Source of the DNA: Nostoc sp. LPT
GTDB taxonomy: Bacteria > Cyanobacteriota > Cyanobacteriia > Cyanobacteriales > Nostocaceae
DNA length: 61,582 nt
Reading direction: 5' to 3'
Assembly (NCBI RefSeq): GCF_017115165.1
Contig: NZ_JABXKF010000174.1
Location: 1 to 61,582 of the forward strand
The notes below the pieces were generated by a model. It made no database searches and was not told the DNA's origin. It saw only the letters and a program-made list of their open reading frames with translations. Position 1 is the first letter of the stretch, and every line of letters begins with the position of its first letter. The translations under genes and the position numbers were made by a program. Below, piece by piece: positions 1 to 8,294 of the stretch.

Positions 1-1096
1 GAAGGCAATATATTTTGGTAGCTTTATCTGTAGCCAGCTTTTAGAGAATTGGTATAAGACCGCTGCCGCAGCAGGTGTTTCTACATTAGTGCGTAAATCT
101 TTCACCTTAGTGTAAGGATGCAAGATATATTCCCGGATGAGCTTGTTGGATCGAGATTTTATCAGCCGGGGTTGAATTTCGTCAATTTGCTGGACATTTT
201 GGGCTAGTGCGATCGCAAACAGTTTACTCTTGAGAATAGCTAAAGCTTTCTCTTTGTTTTGCATCTGGCTACGCTTTTGGTTACAAGATACACTAATCCC
301 AGTCGGAATGTGAACCATCTTTACCCATGTTTCTGTTCGGCTGACATTCCCCCGATGGCGATAATAAATAACTTCCAAATCTTTTTCTGGAATCTGAAAA
401 TCCACAGACTCATCTAAAATCGGGCTGACTTCTACACTGGCTAGGCAAGTATGCCGTTTGCCATTACCACGAACAGGAGAAATTCGCTCTATTCTTGCAT
501 GAGTTCCTTGTTCCGATTTTAGTCAGCCATAAGCATAACGCCCTATAATTTCTAGGGTCGTATGTTTGACCTTTGCTAAATCACCTTCTGACTTTTCCAC
601 TAGATATACTTTATGATTATGATTTACTGCCCAACGATGGTATAGCCGTAATAACATAGCTTCCCAGTCTAGGGCATCTATGCCACCAACCTCAGCAGTA
701 ATAGTTAAAAATGCGCCCTTTTGGTCGCAGAGACTGGACAGTAATTGTTGTATTTCTAGTATTTCGAGTTCTTGCTGAAGTTGGGTAAGGTTGGTTTGTG
801 CCTCTTGCAACAATTCCTCATCAGCAGATAATTCTAGTAGTTCTAGTGCAGCCTTGATATTTTCTAGAATGAAGTGCGATCGCTGATATTGTTTCTTTTT
901 AGCCTTGATATCTTCAATTTCTTGAAATTTCTGATAGAAAGTGACAGAATTATTCCAGAAAGTAGGTTGAGAAATTAATTGATTCAAGTCCTCGATTCTT
1001 GCACTCAGTTCTAGAAGGTCAAAGACAGCCTTCAACCTCGATCAAGATGTTAGATAACCTTTCTACTTCGCGTTTGATGTTTAAGATTTTTATCAT
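1..1096 (-). pseudogene. Release factor 2-like gene (prfB paralogue), interrupted and GGQ-less, 3' end outside window
   Basis: The frame starts at ATG 1096, reads 25 codons to UGA at 1021-1019, then continues in +1 as an RF2 protein with PCRF-type coiled-coil N-terminus. At 525-523 it meets a second UGA where RF2 proteins usually have an aromatic residue before LKSE. Beyond it the same frame reads on to position 1 with recognisable RF2 sequence (HIPTGI, NKEKALAILKSKL, HPYTKVKDLRTNVET). The peptidyl-hydrolase GGQ loop is missing: where RF2 has about RSGGKGGQNVNK this frame has RHRGNVSR. The stop-recognition tripeptide SPF reads SPV. The last residues before the window edge no longer resemble an RF2 tail. 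I infer a decayed duplicate of prfB, or less likely a GGQ-less regulatory RF2 relative like plastid PrfB3. Family assignment is firm; activity as a release factor is very unlikely. Confidence 0.85.
1018..1024 (-). promoter_or_regulatory. RF2-type programmed +1 frameshift site (CUU UGA C)
   Basis: Reading on the minus strand, codon 25 is CUU and codon 26 is UGA followed by C, giving CUUUGAC. This is the site at which bacterial RF2 mRNAs shift +1 so that RF2 level controls its own synthesis. It lies at codon 26 from ATG 1096, the same codon as in Escherichia coli. A purine stretch GAAGG lies 4 nt upstream of CUU, a weak counterpart of the internal Shine-Dalgarno. The +1 frame continues as DLLELSARIEDLN, typical RF2. 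Confidence 0.88.
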
Positions 1097-1151
1097 AGTT
1101 TTGCTCACTTGAGGCTGAAATTATCTACATATTCTACTATTAAAACGATGA

Positions 1152-1188
1152 AAAAACCGTGGTTGCTAAAAATTTAACCACGGTTTTT
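1152..1188. terminator. Bidirectional hairpin terminator
   Basis: A 13-bp perfect stem (AAAAACCGTGGTT / AACCACGGTTTTT) encloses an 11-nt loop. T-runs are present in both directions. It sits just after the Bax-inhibitor gene (minus strand) and before the RF2-like gene, so it most likely ends the former. Confidence 0.85.
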
Positions 1189-1227
1189 ACTTTATAAAAC
1201 TTGACTTTTGTTAGCGCCTACAGACAA

Positions 1228-1956
1228 TTAATCGCGGCCATTTATGGCAATTAGCAACCGCAAGATAAAGACGAACAAGTTAATGTAAGTTAAGTACATC
1301 GACAAAGCAGCAGGCAGATATTGGTCATCGCTGTAAGTGCGAGGCAAGATGTAGAAATCAACTACAGAAACCCCAACAAACAGGAATACTCCTAAACCGG
1401 AGATGGCTATTTCTAACCAATTTGGCGTATAAACATTAAACATAGCAAACCCGAATTGGGCTAAACACACAACCACCAAGGCGATAACACCAAGATTGAT
1501 GGTTTTCGTCAAAGCCATGCCGTCTTGTTCAGAGAGATTTGAACCAATTTGACGGGCAGCAATAAAAGTAACGCCACAACCAAGGGCAGCTAAACCAATA
1601 CCTTGAATGCCAACACCTTGGGATCTCAAAGCGACAAATACCAAGCCACTAAGAGTATATCCAGACAAGAGGCTGTAGGTTGCCAGTAGGGGTAGTGCAA
1701 GTCCCTTGTTACCTTTTTGGGCAACATTTTGGGCAACAAAGAACAAAATTAACTCCAAAATCACCGCACCAATGAAGGTGGGAAAGAATATTTCGGGGTT
1801 AGTACGGATAACTCCCAAACCGCCGTAGGTTCCTAATGCCGTTAGCACTAATCCACCACCGACGTAGGGGAGGGCGTTGGCAATCACATTTGGACCAACG
1901 AGGGCGTGAGATTTAGCCTCACGGAAAGCTTCACGAAAATTACTGGTATTGCTCAT
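1228..1956 (-). CDS. Bax inhibitor-1 (BI-1/YccA) family membrane protein
   Basis: This 242-residue protein has about seven hydrophobic segments from residue 30 on, separated by short loops. The C-terminal region resembles the BI-1 family, where a short run VDFYILPRTYSDDQYLPAALSMYL precedes the last helix and an asparagine-containing NLFVFILRLL. Family members are integral membrane proteins linked to ion leak and stress or protease control; the role in cyanobacteria is not established. It is monocistronic between a terminator downstream and the pPIWI-RE operon upstream. Start ATG 1956 follows an A-rich leader. Length matches the family. Confidence 0.85.
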   Translation of the reverse strand: MSNTSNFREAFREAKSHALVGPNVIANALPYVGGGLVLTALGTYGGLGVIRTNPEIFFPTFIGAVILELILFFVAQNVAQKGNKGLALPLLATYSLLSGYTLSGLVFVALRSQGVGIQGIGLAALGCGVTFIAARQIGSNLSEQDGMALTKTINLGVIALVVVCLAQFGFAMFNVYTPNWLEIAISGLGVFLFVGVSVVDFYILPRTYSDDQYLPAALSMYLTYINLFVFILRLLIAINGRD

Positions 1957-2068
1957 ATTGAAAAACTGTTTTTTAGGAAAACGTTCTACCTATTCCTATT
2001 CTTACCAATTTTTGCGGTTAACAGCCAAGGATTTAATAGGTTGCAAAATCTCAATGGCAGCATTGTTG

Positions 2069-3073
2069 TTAAAAATTAGAATCGTCAGTCTCTGAGAATT
2101 CCACAGGATCTTTAGTACTGATAGCATATTCTTTAGCCTTGATTGCAAAGGGAAAAGGTAACGGTAGAATAACGTCATTTGCAAAATAAGGCCAGCGACT
2201 TCTGAGAGAGTGGACAAAATGAGCTAGCTTGTCGCCCTTGATTTGTGGGTGATGAATCAGGGCAATTTCTAAGATTTTGGCTTTTCCAGCTTGCCTGCTA
2301 CCATTGTCAAGACGAGACTGCCATGTGCGTAATATGTGCTTTTCAGTATTTAAAGGTTTTCTAATGCTCAGGTAGAGCGATCGCTCCCCATCATCACATA
2401 CATTCTGCCATCGATAAACACCACTGGTTCGACTACCGGGAGAATCTTTAACAATAGCAACTGGTACTTCACCATTCTCTGCAACTCGTAAACGCACAAT
2501 CCAGAGGCGATTTATTTCTTCTTGTGAAAGGTGCTGTTTCAGCGTTTGTAGTGGGTCATTAGTTAGTAGATTTTGGTTTTGTAGCCAGTTCAGCATTTTG
2601 CGGGCATTTTGTGCTTCTGCCATGAATAGCACACGCGGGGATTTTTTATCAGTAATTTGAGTATTTAAGCAATCTTGCAAACATTCAGCAACAAATTTAT
2701 TGATTAATCTTTGTTCTTTTGTTTGCTCCTTGCGCTTTTGTTCCTCGTCAAGTTCTTCATTACTTTCATCATCAAAGTTAGAATCCCAGTCTTCATATGA
2801 AAGATGTACAAGTCCAACAGCATAGGATACCCAACCTTGTTTATTAAATAACTCAGGTGTTGTTAACTCTACTTTTGCTGTAAGTGGATTAACTCTAATC
2901 ATCAAAACAACAGTTTTGGGAATATTTTCAGCATTTGTTTTGCGAGTGCGCCGTAGGACATAAAAGCACGTTAACCAAATATCAGGATCAATCCCATCTT
3001 TTTCAGGATTAATTAAAGGAGTATCAGGTAAAATTCCAAATTGTCTTAGTAAGTCTGATACTGCTCGTTTCAC
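2069..3073 (-). CDS. pPIWI-RE, C-terminal RNase H-like PIWI domain (detached part)
   Basis: This is the PIWI (RNase H-fold) half of a pPIWI-RE protein, 334 codons from a GTG at 3073. Visible hallmarks are a first strand with VLMIRVNP, then FMAEAQNARKMLNWLQ (the conserved E-x-x-N-x-R helix that with an Arg gives the family its name), then VAENGEVP, SGVYRW and a C-terminal LPLPFPFAIKAKEYA. It is in exactly the same reading frame as the N-terminal half at 3197-4822. The frames are separated only by TGA (3199-3197), 39 coding-like codons and TAA (3079-3077). No good ribosome-binding site precedes the GTG. If made separately it would be a free PIWI domain; otherwise it is the tail of a broken gene of 917 codons. 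Family knowledge: pPIWI-RE acts with a helicase and an REase-fold protein in defence against invading DNA. Confidence 0.85.
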   Translation of the reverse strand: MKRAVSDLLRQFGILPDTPLINPEKDGIDPDIWLTCFYVLRRTRKTNAENIPKTVVLMIRVNPLTAKVELTTPELFNKQGWVSYAVGLVHLSYEDWDSNFDDESNEELDEEQKRKEQTKEQRLINKFVAECLQDCLNTQITDKKSPRVLFMAEAQNARKMLNWLQNQNLLTNDPLQTLKQHLSQEEINRLWIVRLRVAENGEVPVAIVKDSPGSRTSGVYRWQNVCDDGERSLYLSIRKPLNTEKHILRTWQSRLDNGSRQAGKAKILEIALIHHPQIKGDKLAHFVHSLRSRWPYFANDVILPLPFPFAIKAKEYAISTKDPVEFSETDDSNF

Positions 3074-3076
3074 TGG

Positions 3077-3199
3077 TTATAAACCAGATTTTTTCAGCTT
3101 TTCCGGGTCTGCTTTAGTGGTTATTCGGTGGATGTGTTGATTGAGATAGCCTGCTTTCATTGCCCCAATTCGCCATGCCAGTTTGGGATCAGCTTCTCA
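3077..3199 (-). other. Interrupting segment of pPIWI-RE: TGA, 39 sense codons, TAA, same frame
   Basis: Between the two pPIWI-RE open frames the frame is conserved. After TGA at 3199-3197 come 39 sense codons starting EADPKLAWRIGAMKAGYL, which read like the family's linker before the PIWI domain, then TAA at 3079-3077, CCA, and the GTG that opens the C-terminal frame. There is no frameshift and no inserted DNA, so two point changes explain it. That suggests recent decay, a sequencing problem, or a tolerated split. Confidence 0.85.
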
Positions 3200-4822
3200 T
3201 CTGAACGGTTTAGGTCTAATTTCGATTAAAGCACCACTTAGTTCTTTAGTTTGGGGTAGAAATGCAGTAATCTTGTTAATGCGTTCTGCTAATAAATCAG
3301 GGCGTTGCTGTTGATAAGTTTTCCTCAGTTCAGAGAAATTTTTAATTTCCAGGTCTTGTGTGAGGTCGCTAACGTGCTGAGTCTTAATGCACAGGGAACC
3401 GTAGAAACCTTGATAGATATTTTCTACTTTTGTAGGTGATAAATACAGTAAATGGCAAATTTCAGCAATCAGTGCATCACGACATTGTGGGGTTTCCCAC
3501 AAAATAAGTATGGTGCGAAGAGGATTTTCAGCTTCACGAAATACCGCCGCTACTGCTAATTTGGGTCGCAGCATTGGGGTGTGTGAATGATTTGGGTCGT
3601 CAGATTTCTTTGCTTTTTTAGGTTTATTAGATTGGTTTTCTTCGTCAGCAAGCAGAGGAACAATTTTCTTTTTGGGTTTTTCTGAAGGCCAGAAAAGAAA
3701 AACGGTACCTGTCACCCTCTCAGCCTCACCCACTCTTTGAACAGGGAGACGTGCTTCAATAGCTTGATCTAAACTAGCCAAATCCTGTGGACTGACACCA
3801 GCGTAGCAGGGTGGATCTCCTAATTTAGAAGTGTAGGCGATCGCAGCTTGGATACCACTAGGAATTGTGTTGATACCTGACCAGTTGTGATTTGGGTTAG
3901 AAACGAAATTATTTGCCTCAGGAAGTTGAGAATCATTAAGAGAAAAAAGATTGCTGATAGCTTGAGACCATTTCACTTCCTTTCCATAACGGTTGATCGT
4001 CACTGGAATAAAGCAAAAGGGTTGGCGTTGACCATCTAACCACCGACGGTTATCACCAATATGAGCTTTCACACCTGGGTAGGGTATATATTTCAGAGGT
4101 TGAGTCAGCCAGCGTCGAATTGATAAATGATGATAGATAATCGGTTTTTCCCGCCAGGGGACTGTTTGCAAAACAAGCTCAAGGACAAACGAAATGTATG
4201 CTGTTTCTGTTATTTCCTTTCCTTTTGTGACCGTAACTTCACTGGGAGGCCATGACATTAACTCAGCGCCTTGGAGGCTAACCACTCGGTAAAATGTCAG
4301 TTGATACTGCTCATCGATACCAAAGGAAACTGTCGGGTTTTGGAGAAACTCTTTAGCAAGGTAATCTGGAATTGCTTGGTAAAGGTTGCCTGTTTCGACT
4401 TTATCTTGAGGATGGAGTAAATCATAGATTTTTGGATCTTCCCAGTGCCAATCATCATTATTCAGATTTGCAAGCTTTGACTCGACATCCTCTAAGGAAC
4501 TGAATTCTTCTATCAACCAATCTTTGATATAGTTACCCAAGTCAGAAAGGTTTGTGGTTTCTGTTGCTAACAACCAAGGTACATTGCCTTTCTGCCAGCC
4601 ATTACGCATAGTCTTGATAATTTGGGGGAAGCTACCAACTATCAAAGGATCGAGAGAATAAACTGGTACAGCTCGATAACCTTGACCTTTTAATTTGGCA
4701 CGCTGTTGAGCAAGGTTGTTGGCGACTTGTCGCCACGCAGTAGGAACATAGATTGCAGACAGTTCGCATCTTGGATTTGTTGCAGTAAGTTCCCAAGCAC
4801 CAGGACGAATAATTTTAGTCAT
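3197..4822 (-). CDS. pPIWI-RE, N-terminal X (DUF3962-like) and MID-like region
   Basis: This 541-residue frame covers the N-terminal part of a pPIWI-RE protein: an X/DUF3962-like module (about residues 1-270, with IRRWLTQPLKYIPYPG and DGQRQPFCFIPVTI) followed by a MID-like module (about 380-541, with RTILILWETPQCRDALI). MID domains bind the 5' end of the guide in Argonaute relatives. Its ATG at 4822 overlaps the helicase stop by 8 nt (ATGACTAA), so the two are translationally coupled. The frame ends at TGA 3199-3197, but homology continues in frame into the PIWI part. A Lys-rich stretch near residues 395-415 is probably a flexible linker. Confidence 0.85.
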   Translation of the reverse strand: MTKIIRPGAWELTATNPRCELSAIYVPTAWRQVANNLAQQRAKLKGQGYRAVPVYSLDPLIVGSFPQIIKTMRNGWQKGNVPWLLATETTNLSDLGNYIKDWLIEEFSSLEDVESKLANLNNDDWHWEDPKIYDLLHPQDKVETGNLYQAIPDYLAKEFLQNPTVSFGIDEQYQLTFYRVVSLQGAELMSWPPSEVTVTKGKEITETAYISFVLELVLQTVPWREKPIIYHHLSIRRWLTQPLKYIPYPGVKAHIGDNRRWLDGQRQPFCFIPVTINRYGKEVKWSQAISNLFSLNDSQLPEANNFVSNPNHNWSGINTIPSGIQAAIAYTSKLGDPPCYAGVSPQDLASLDQAIEARLPVQRVGEAERVTGTVFLFWPSEKPKKKIVPLLADEENQSNKPKKAKKSDDPNHSHTPMLRPKLAVAAVFREAENPLRTILILWETPQCRDALIAEICHLLYLSPTKVENIYQGFYGSLCIKTQHVSDLTQDLEIKNFSELRKTYQQQRPDLLAERINKITAFLPQTKELSGALIEIRPKPFR

Positions 4823-7688
4823 AGTTTAAGTTTGTTGGTTTCATTTGTTGAAGTGCGTTCAAAAAAGGGCCATAAAGCGATCGCGCCAAAATATCCTCGC
4901 CTTCGATATATGGTTCCAGCACCTTGATGATGGCAACCAAAAGTGAAGTGCTTTCGCTGTCTTGTTCGCCAATGGCTGAATTTGGGGCAAATTTCACATC
5001 GAGAAAATGGACTACTGCTGGTACACCACCACGCACCAAACGCCCGATGATTTGCCAAATACTGACTAACTGAGTCCAGCAAAGTACTGAGCGTTCGTCT
5101 TGTGTTAGTTGCTTAAAAGCCCACGCTGTGTAGTTCAAATTGACCATCTCGGCAGCAGCATTCTGGTAGAAGATATCTGCAACTTGAGTTAGGGTTAGGT
5201 TTCCCAAAGTTGATTGAGCTTCCTCGTAAAGGGTAGAGTCTTTTTCGTGTTTCAACGCCCAAGCGTTGAGTTGCTGAACAGTAGATTGCCAGTTATCAGG
5301 TATTGGCATAGGTCTGTTGAGGAACAGTACTGCACCGAATGCAGCTTTGCCTTGAGCATTCAAGATGTTGTGACCCCGCTCTAGAGCCATCAAAGGAGCA
5401 ACTACAATCTGGGTGGGTAAATGTTGTAAATTCCGAATTTCACTGCGAGGAATACCATGAAGATGAGCGGGAGCATTGTCGCGGCGGAGGGTAGCAATGG
5501 CGTCATCGTTGATGTTTACGTCAAAACGGTAACGTGATTGTAAAATAGACGCTACCCACTCCGATTCCTCATAGCTACCCACAACAATCAAGATGCGATC
5601 GCGATCGCTCCACCATTCAGGTTGCTGTTGTTTTCGCTCTTGTAAATCCTGAAATACCCCATCAAGAAAATTCTCTGCACCTCTTACTGAGTGGCACATA
5701 GCCTCGACCATTTCTTTAGCAGCAAGTTTGCGTTTTGCAGGTGGTAATCCTGATAAAGCAATATAGTTCGCTTCTCGATTCTGTTTGGGACTAAAGAAAA
5801 ATTGACTCTCAGCTATACCTGCCTCACCAGTTCTAGGTTGCAGCAACACGGTAGGTTTTATGTTGATGTGATAGGCTGGCGAACCAGGAGCGTAGCTAGT
5901 ACCTGATATCAGAACAGTATGCGGGCCTTCCCAGCCATCAACTGCGAACAGTTTTGGGAAATTTAAGAGTATTGCACGGCCTACGCCTACATAGCGAAAA
6001 TAGTCCAACTTACCAGCTTTTTTATTGCTACGTTCTTGCTTATATAAAAAGCCTAGAATATTTCCCACTGGGGATTCTGGTAAAACGGGGAGAAAATCTT
6101 TCGGTGGGCGATGCAAGAGGTCTTGGTTTAAGTCGTGTAGGTTCATTACCCGACCAAAATCGCTCAAGTTATCAACTAAAAAACCTAGTCGGTTATCGAG
6201 TATGGTAGTTAAAATCGCAAACTGAAGATTTCGGATTAGTTCCTCAAATTGAGCTTCATCAGGTAGGGAAATATTGTGATTTTCTAACCATCTTTTGCAC
6301 CAAGGAGCAATTTCAGCTAATGCTTGACGATCGCTTTCCGCAGTCAGGATTGTCAATGCCAAATCTGAAAGTTCACCTCCACGACGGCGATTAAGCGGAT
6401 ATTGCAAAAATCCGTCTAGTTCGTCCATCATTTGTTTGCGGCGGCGACGTTGTTCTGTGGGAGCCAAATCTGCTTCAATAATGCGTTTACGCCGTTCTTC
6501 CATGATTTGTTGGCGAGTTAGCTTTGGTTTCCCTGAAACAGTAATGTTGGGAGGATCAACGAGATCACGGATAATCCGAGCAAATAAAGAACGACCTGTA
6601 AAGGGAAGTGACCCCAACCACGCTACTAGTTTAGAGTGGGTGAGAAGTAGATGATAGATGCGGTTAGTAGCATTTTGGGTGTGGTAATGGGCGCTTGTCC
6701 AAGCAAGAAAGCGATCGCCTGCCATGTCACCGCGATCGGAATTATAAATCGTCGCCAGGTTAAGTCCGAGTTTATTTAAAAATGAGTTTCCAGAAGCATC
6801 AACTAAGACTTCATCAGGAGCAAACTCTTCGTCAAACTGGATCTGCGCGCGATCGGCTTCGTCAACAAAGAGATACTTGCATTCTCGATAAACTGCCTCA
6901 GCAAAGGTCAAGTCTTGTTCAAACCCTTGGCGGGGTACACGAGTATGAATGAAACTAGCAGGAGTGAAAACCCAGACTAAGGCTGTAGCAATGTCGTGTT
7001 CTAAATGGTGACGTGGACATTTGTAATAAAGGGGACAAGTATATTGCTTATAATCGCTTTCCTGCAAGTCTTCATCATCAGAATCATCATTCTCAGCTAC
7101 AGGAACTTTTTGATAAAGCTTGTGACACGGTTCATTGCCAAATTCCCACTTATCTTCTGATTGCACTAAAGCTAAAAGTGGGCAAACTGGACTAAACCAA
7201 CGCCATGCAGAGTGCATCCCTCCCTTAGTAACTTCCTGACCCTCACTTTTGAGAATTGGTTCGTAGACTTTTGTCAGTTGTTCTTGACGGTTACTACCCA
7301 GCACTGGTGCAGCCGGAATTTCTAATTTGTGGCAAAACAAAGAGGCGAGACGTACTGCTGTGGCTACATCATTCACCATCAACCCACAGCGGTATCCTTG
7401 TTTAGCCAAGAGGTAAATCAGAATTTCCAACAGCGTAGACTTGCCCACATTCAAAAGTCCAACAATGTGGATCAGCCCCTCAAAATTCAGCTGATTACCC
7501 TGATGGAAATTATCTGATTCAGCATTGTATAGCTGGAAGAGAATGTTTTCCAAGCGGTTACGATAATTTTCTTGTTGCCCAAACTGAGATAATTTATCGT
7601 CCATTTCTTGGGCAGCTAGTAGTAATTCCTCACGGGTAACGCTACACGGTGGATTCTGCTGAGTCCGTGTGCGATGAAGGGATACCAC
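4815..7688 (-). CDS. DinG/XPD-like superfamily 2 helicase of the pPIWI-RE module
   Basis: The 957-residue frame has a Walker A variant VGLLNVGKST (76-85), a DEAD box in LFVDEADR (276-279) and motif VI QIIGRLVRGG (879-888). Cysteines at 169, 188, 218 and 224 lie between Walker A and the DEAD box, in the position of the iron-sulfur cluster of DinG/XPD helicases. The expected job is ATP-driven unwinding of target DNA for the PIWI and REase partners. The start used is GTG 7688. The frame is open a further 23 codons up to the TAA of the preceding gene, which is in the same frame, so helicase and upstream domain may once have been one 1159-residue protein. Its 3' end overlaps pPIWI-RE by 8 nt. Confidence 0.88.
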   Translation of the reverse strand: MVSLHRTRTQQNPPCSVTREELLLAAQEMDDKLSQFGQQENYRNRLENILFQLYNAESDNFHQGNQLNFEGLIHIVGLLNVGKSTLLEILIYLLAKQGYRCGLMVNDVATAVRLASLFCHKLEIPAAPVLGSNRQEQLTKVYEPILKSEGQEVTKGGMHSAWRWFSPVCPLLALVQSEDKWEFGNEPCHKLYQKVPVAENDDSDDEDLQESDYKQYTCPLYYKCPRHHLEHDIATALVWVFTPASFIHTRVPRQGFEQDLTFAEAVYRECKYLFVDEADRAQIQFDEEFAPDEVLVDASGNSFLNKLGLNLATIYNSDRGDMAGDRFLAWTSAHYHTQNATNRIYHLLLTHSKLVAWLGSLPFTGRSLFARIIRDLVDPPNITVSGKPKLTRQQIMEERRKRIIEADLAPTEQRRRRKQMMDELDGFLQYPLNRRRGGELSDLALTILTAESDRQALAEIAPWCKRWLENHNISLPDEAQFEELIRNLQFAILTTILDNRLGFLVDNLSDFGRVMNLHDLNQDLLHRPPKDFLPVLPESPVGNILGFLYKQERSNKKAGKLDYFRYVGVGRAILLNFPKLFAVDGWEGPHTVLISGTSYAPGSPAYHINIKPTVLLQPRTGEAGIAESQFFFSPKQNREANYIALSGLPPAKRKLAAKEMVEAMCHSVRGAENFLDGVFQDLQERKQQQPEWWSDRDRILIVVGSYEESEWVASILQSRYRFDVNINDDAIATLRRDNAPAHLHGIPRSEIRNLQHLPTQIVVAPLMALERGHNILNAQGKAAFGAVLFLNRPMPIPDNWQSTVQQLNAWALKHEKDSTLYEEAQSTLGNLTLTQVADIFYQNAAAEMVNLNYTAWAFKQLTQDERSVLCWTQLVSIWQIIGRLVRGGVPAVVHFLDVKFAPNSAIGEQDSESTSLLVAIIKVLEPYIEGEDILARSLYGPFLNALQQMKPTNLNYD

Positions 7689-7757
7689 AGATGAGGGTGC
7701 TATATTAGCAACTTCCTTGGGAATATCAATAGGAACTTCAACAGGAGAGTTACCCTT

Positions 7758-8294
7758 TTAGGAAATCTTGGCATACCACCGTCCCTCAGTTGCTAAATTA
7801 ACTTTTCGTTGTCTATGCTGTGGGGTTCTTAATAAAGTTGGGCGATATATCTCCTCTAAACGATTTGGGTAGATACTGGATGGAATAAGTTGAGGAACAT
7901 TCCTTGCGTCTTCAAGGCTATAGATTCTAATAATTTCAGGTAAGTTGATGTACTCCTGAAGAACTCGCAACCACTGCCTACCTTTGCGCTGAATCAGATA
8001 GAAACGAGCATTTTGTATAAGTTGCCAGTTGCGATCGCTTTGTAGTTGTTCAACAGGGAAGCGATATCCTTTCAGCAAAGCTTCCACAGAAGTTGCGGGT
8101 TCTTCTAGTGCTACTTCCTGAAGTAAGGTTAATCCCAATTCCACATCAGCAATAAGTTGGGCAAAACGTTCAATTGTTCGCTGATGTACTTTCGCATCTG
8201 CGTTAACTAAACTAGATGCTACATACTGTTGTAATTCGTCTGAGTTGCGGAGTTTTTTGCATAGATTCCTACGCCATTTAATAGTCTCACGCAT
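7758..8294 (-). CDS. pPIWI-RE island protein, probably domain Z
   Basis: This is a 178-residue, mostly alpha-helical basic protein with no enzyme motif I can see. It lies between the REase-fold gene (8-nt overlap ATGCGTGA) and the helicase, and is in the same frame as the helicase, separated from it by a single TAA at 7760-7758. pPIWI-RE islands are described as carrying accessory domains X, Y and Z. By elimination and position I assign this to Z, which could normally be the helicase N-terminus. Recognisable patches are WRRNLCKKLRNSDELQQYV at the N-terminus and NARFYLIQRKGRQWLRVLQEY. Assignment to the island is firm, the domain letter is not. Confidence 0.65.
   Translation of the reverse strand: MRETIKWRRNLCKKLRNSDELQQYVASSLVNADAKVHQRTIERFAQLIADVELGLTLLQEVALEEPATSVEALLKGYRFPVEQLQSDRNWQLIQNARFYLIQRKGRQWLRVLQEYINLPEIIRIYSLEDARNVPQLIPSSIYPNRLEEIYRPTLLRTPQHRQRKVNLATEGRWYAKIS

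Noticed and set aside
523..3199. Reassigned UGA codon as an explanation of the internal UGA codons
   Set aside because: Housekeeping genes here use TGG for Trp and end normally, and other interruptions are TAA and TAG, so point decay is more likely than a changed code.
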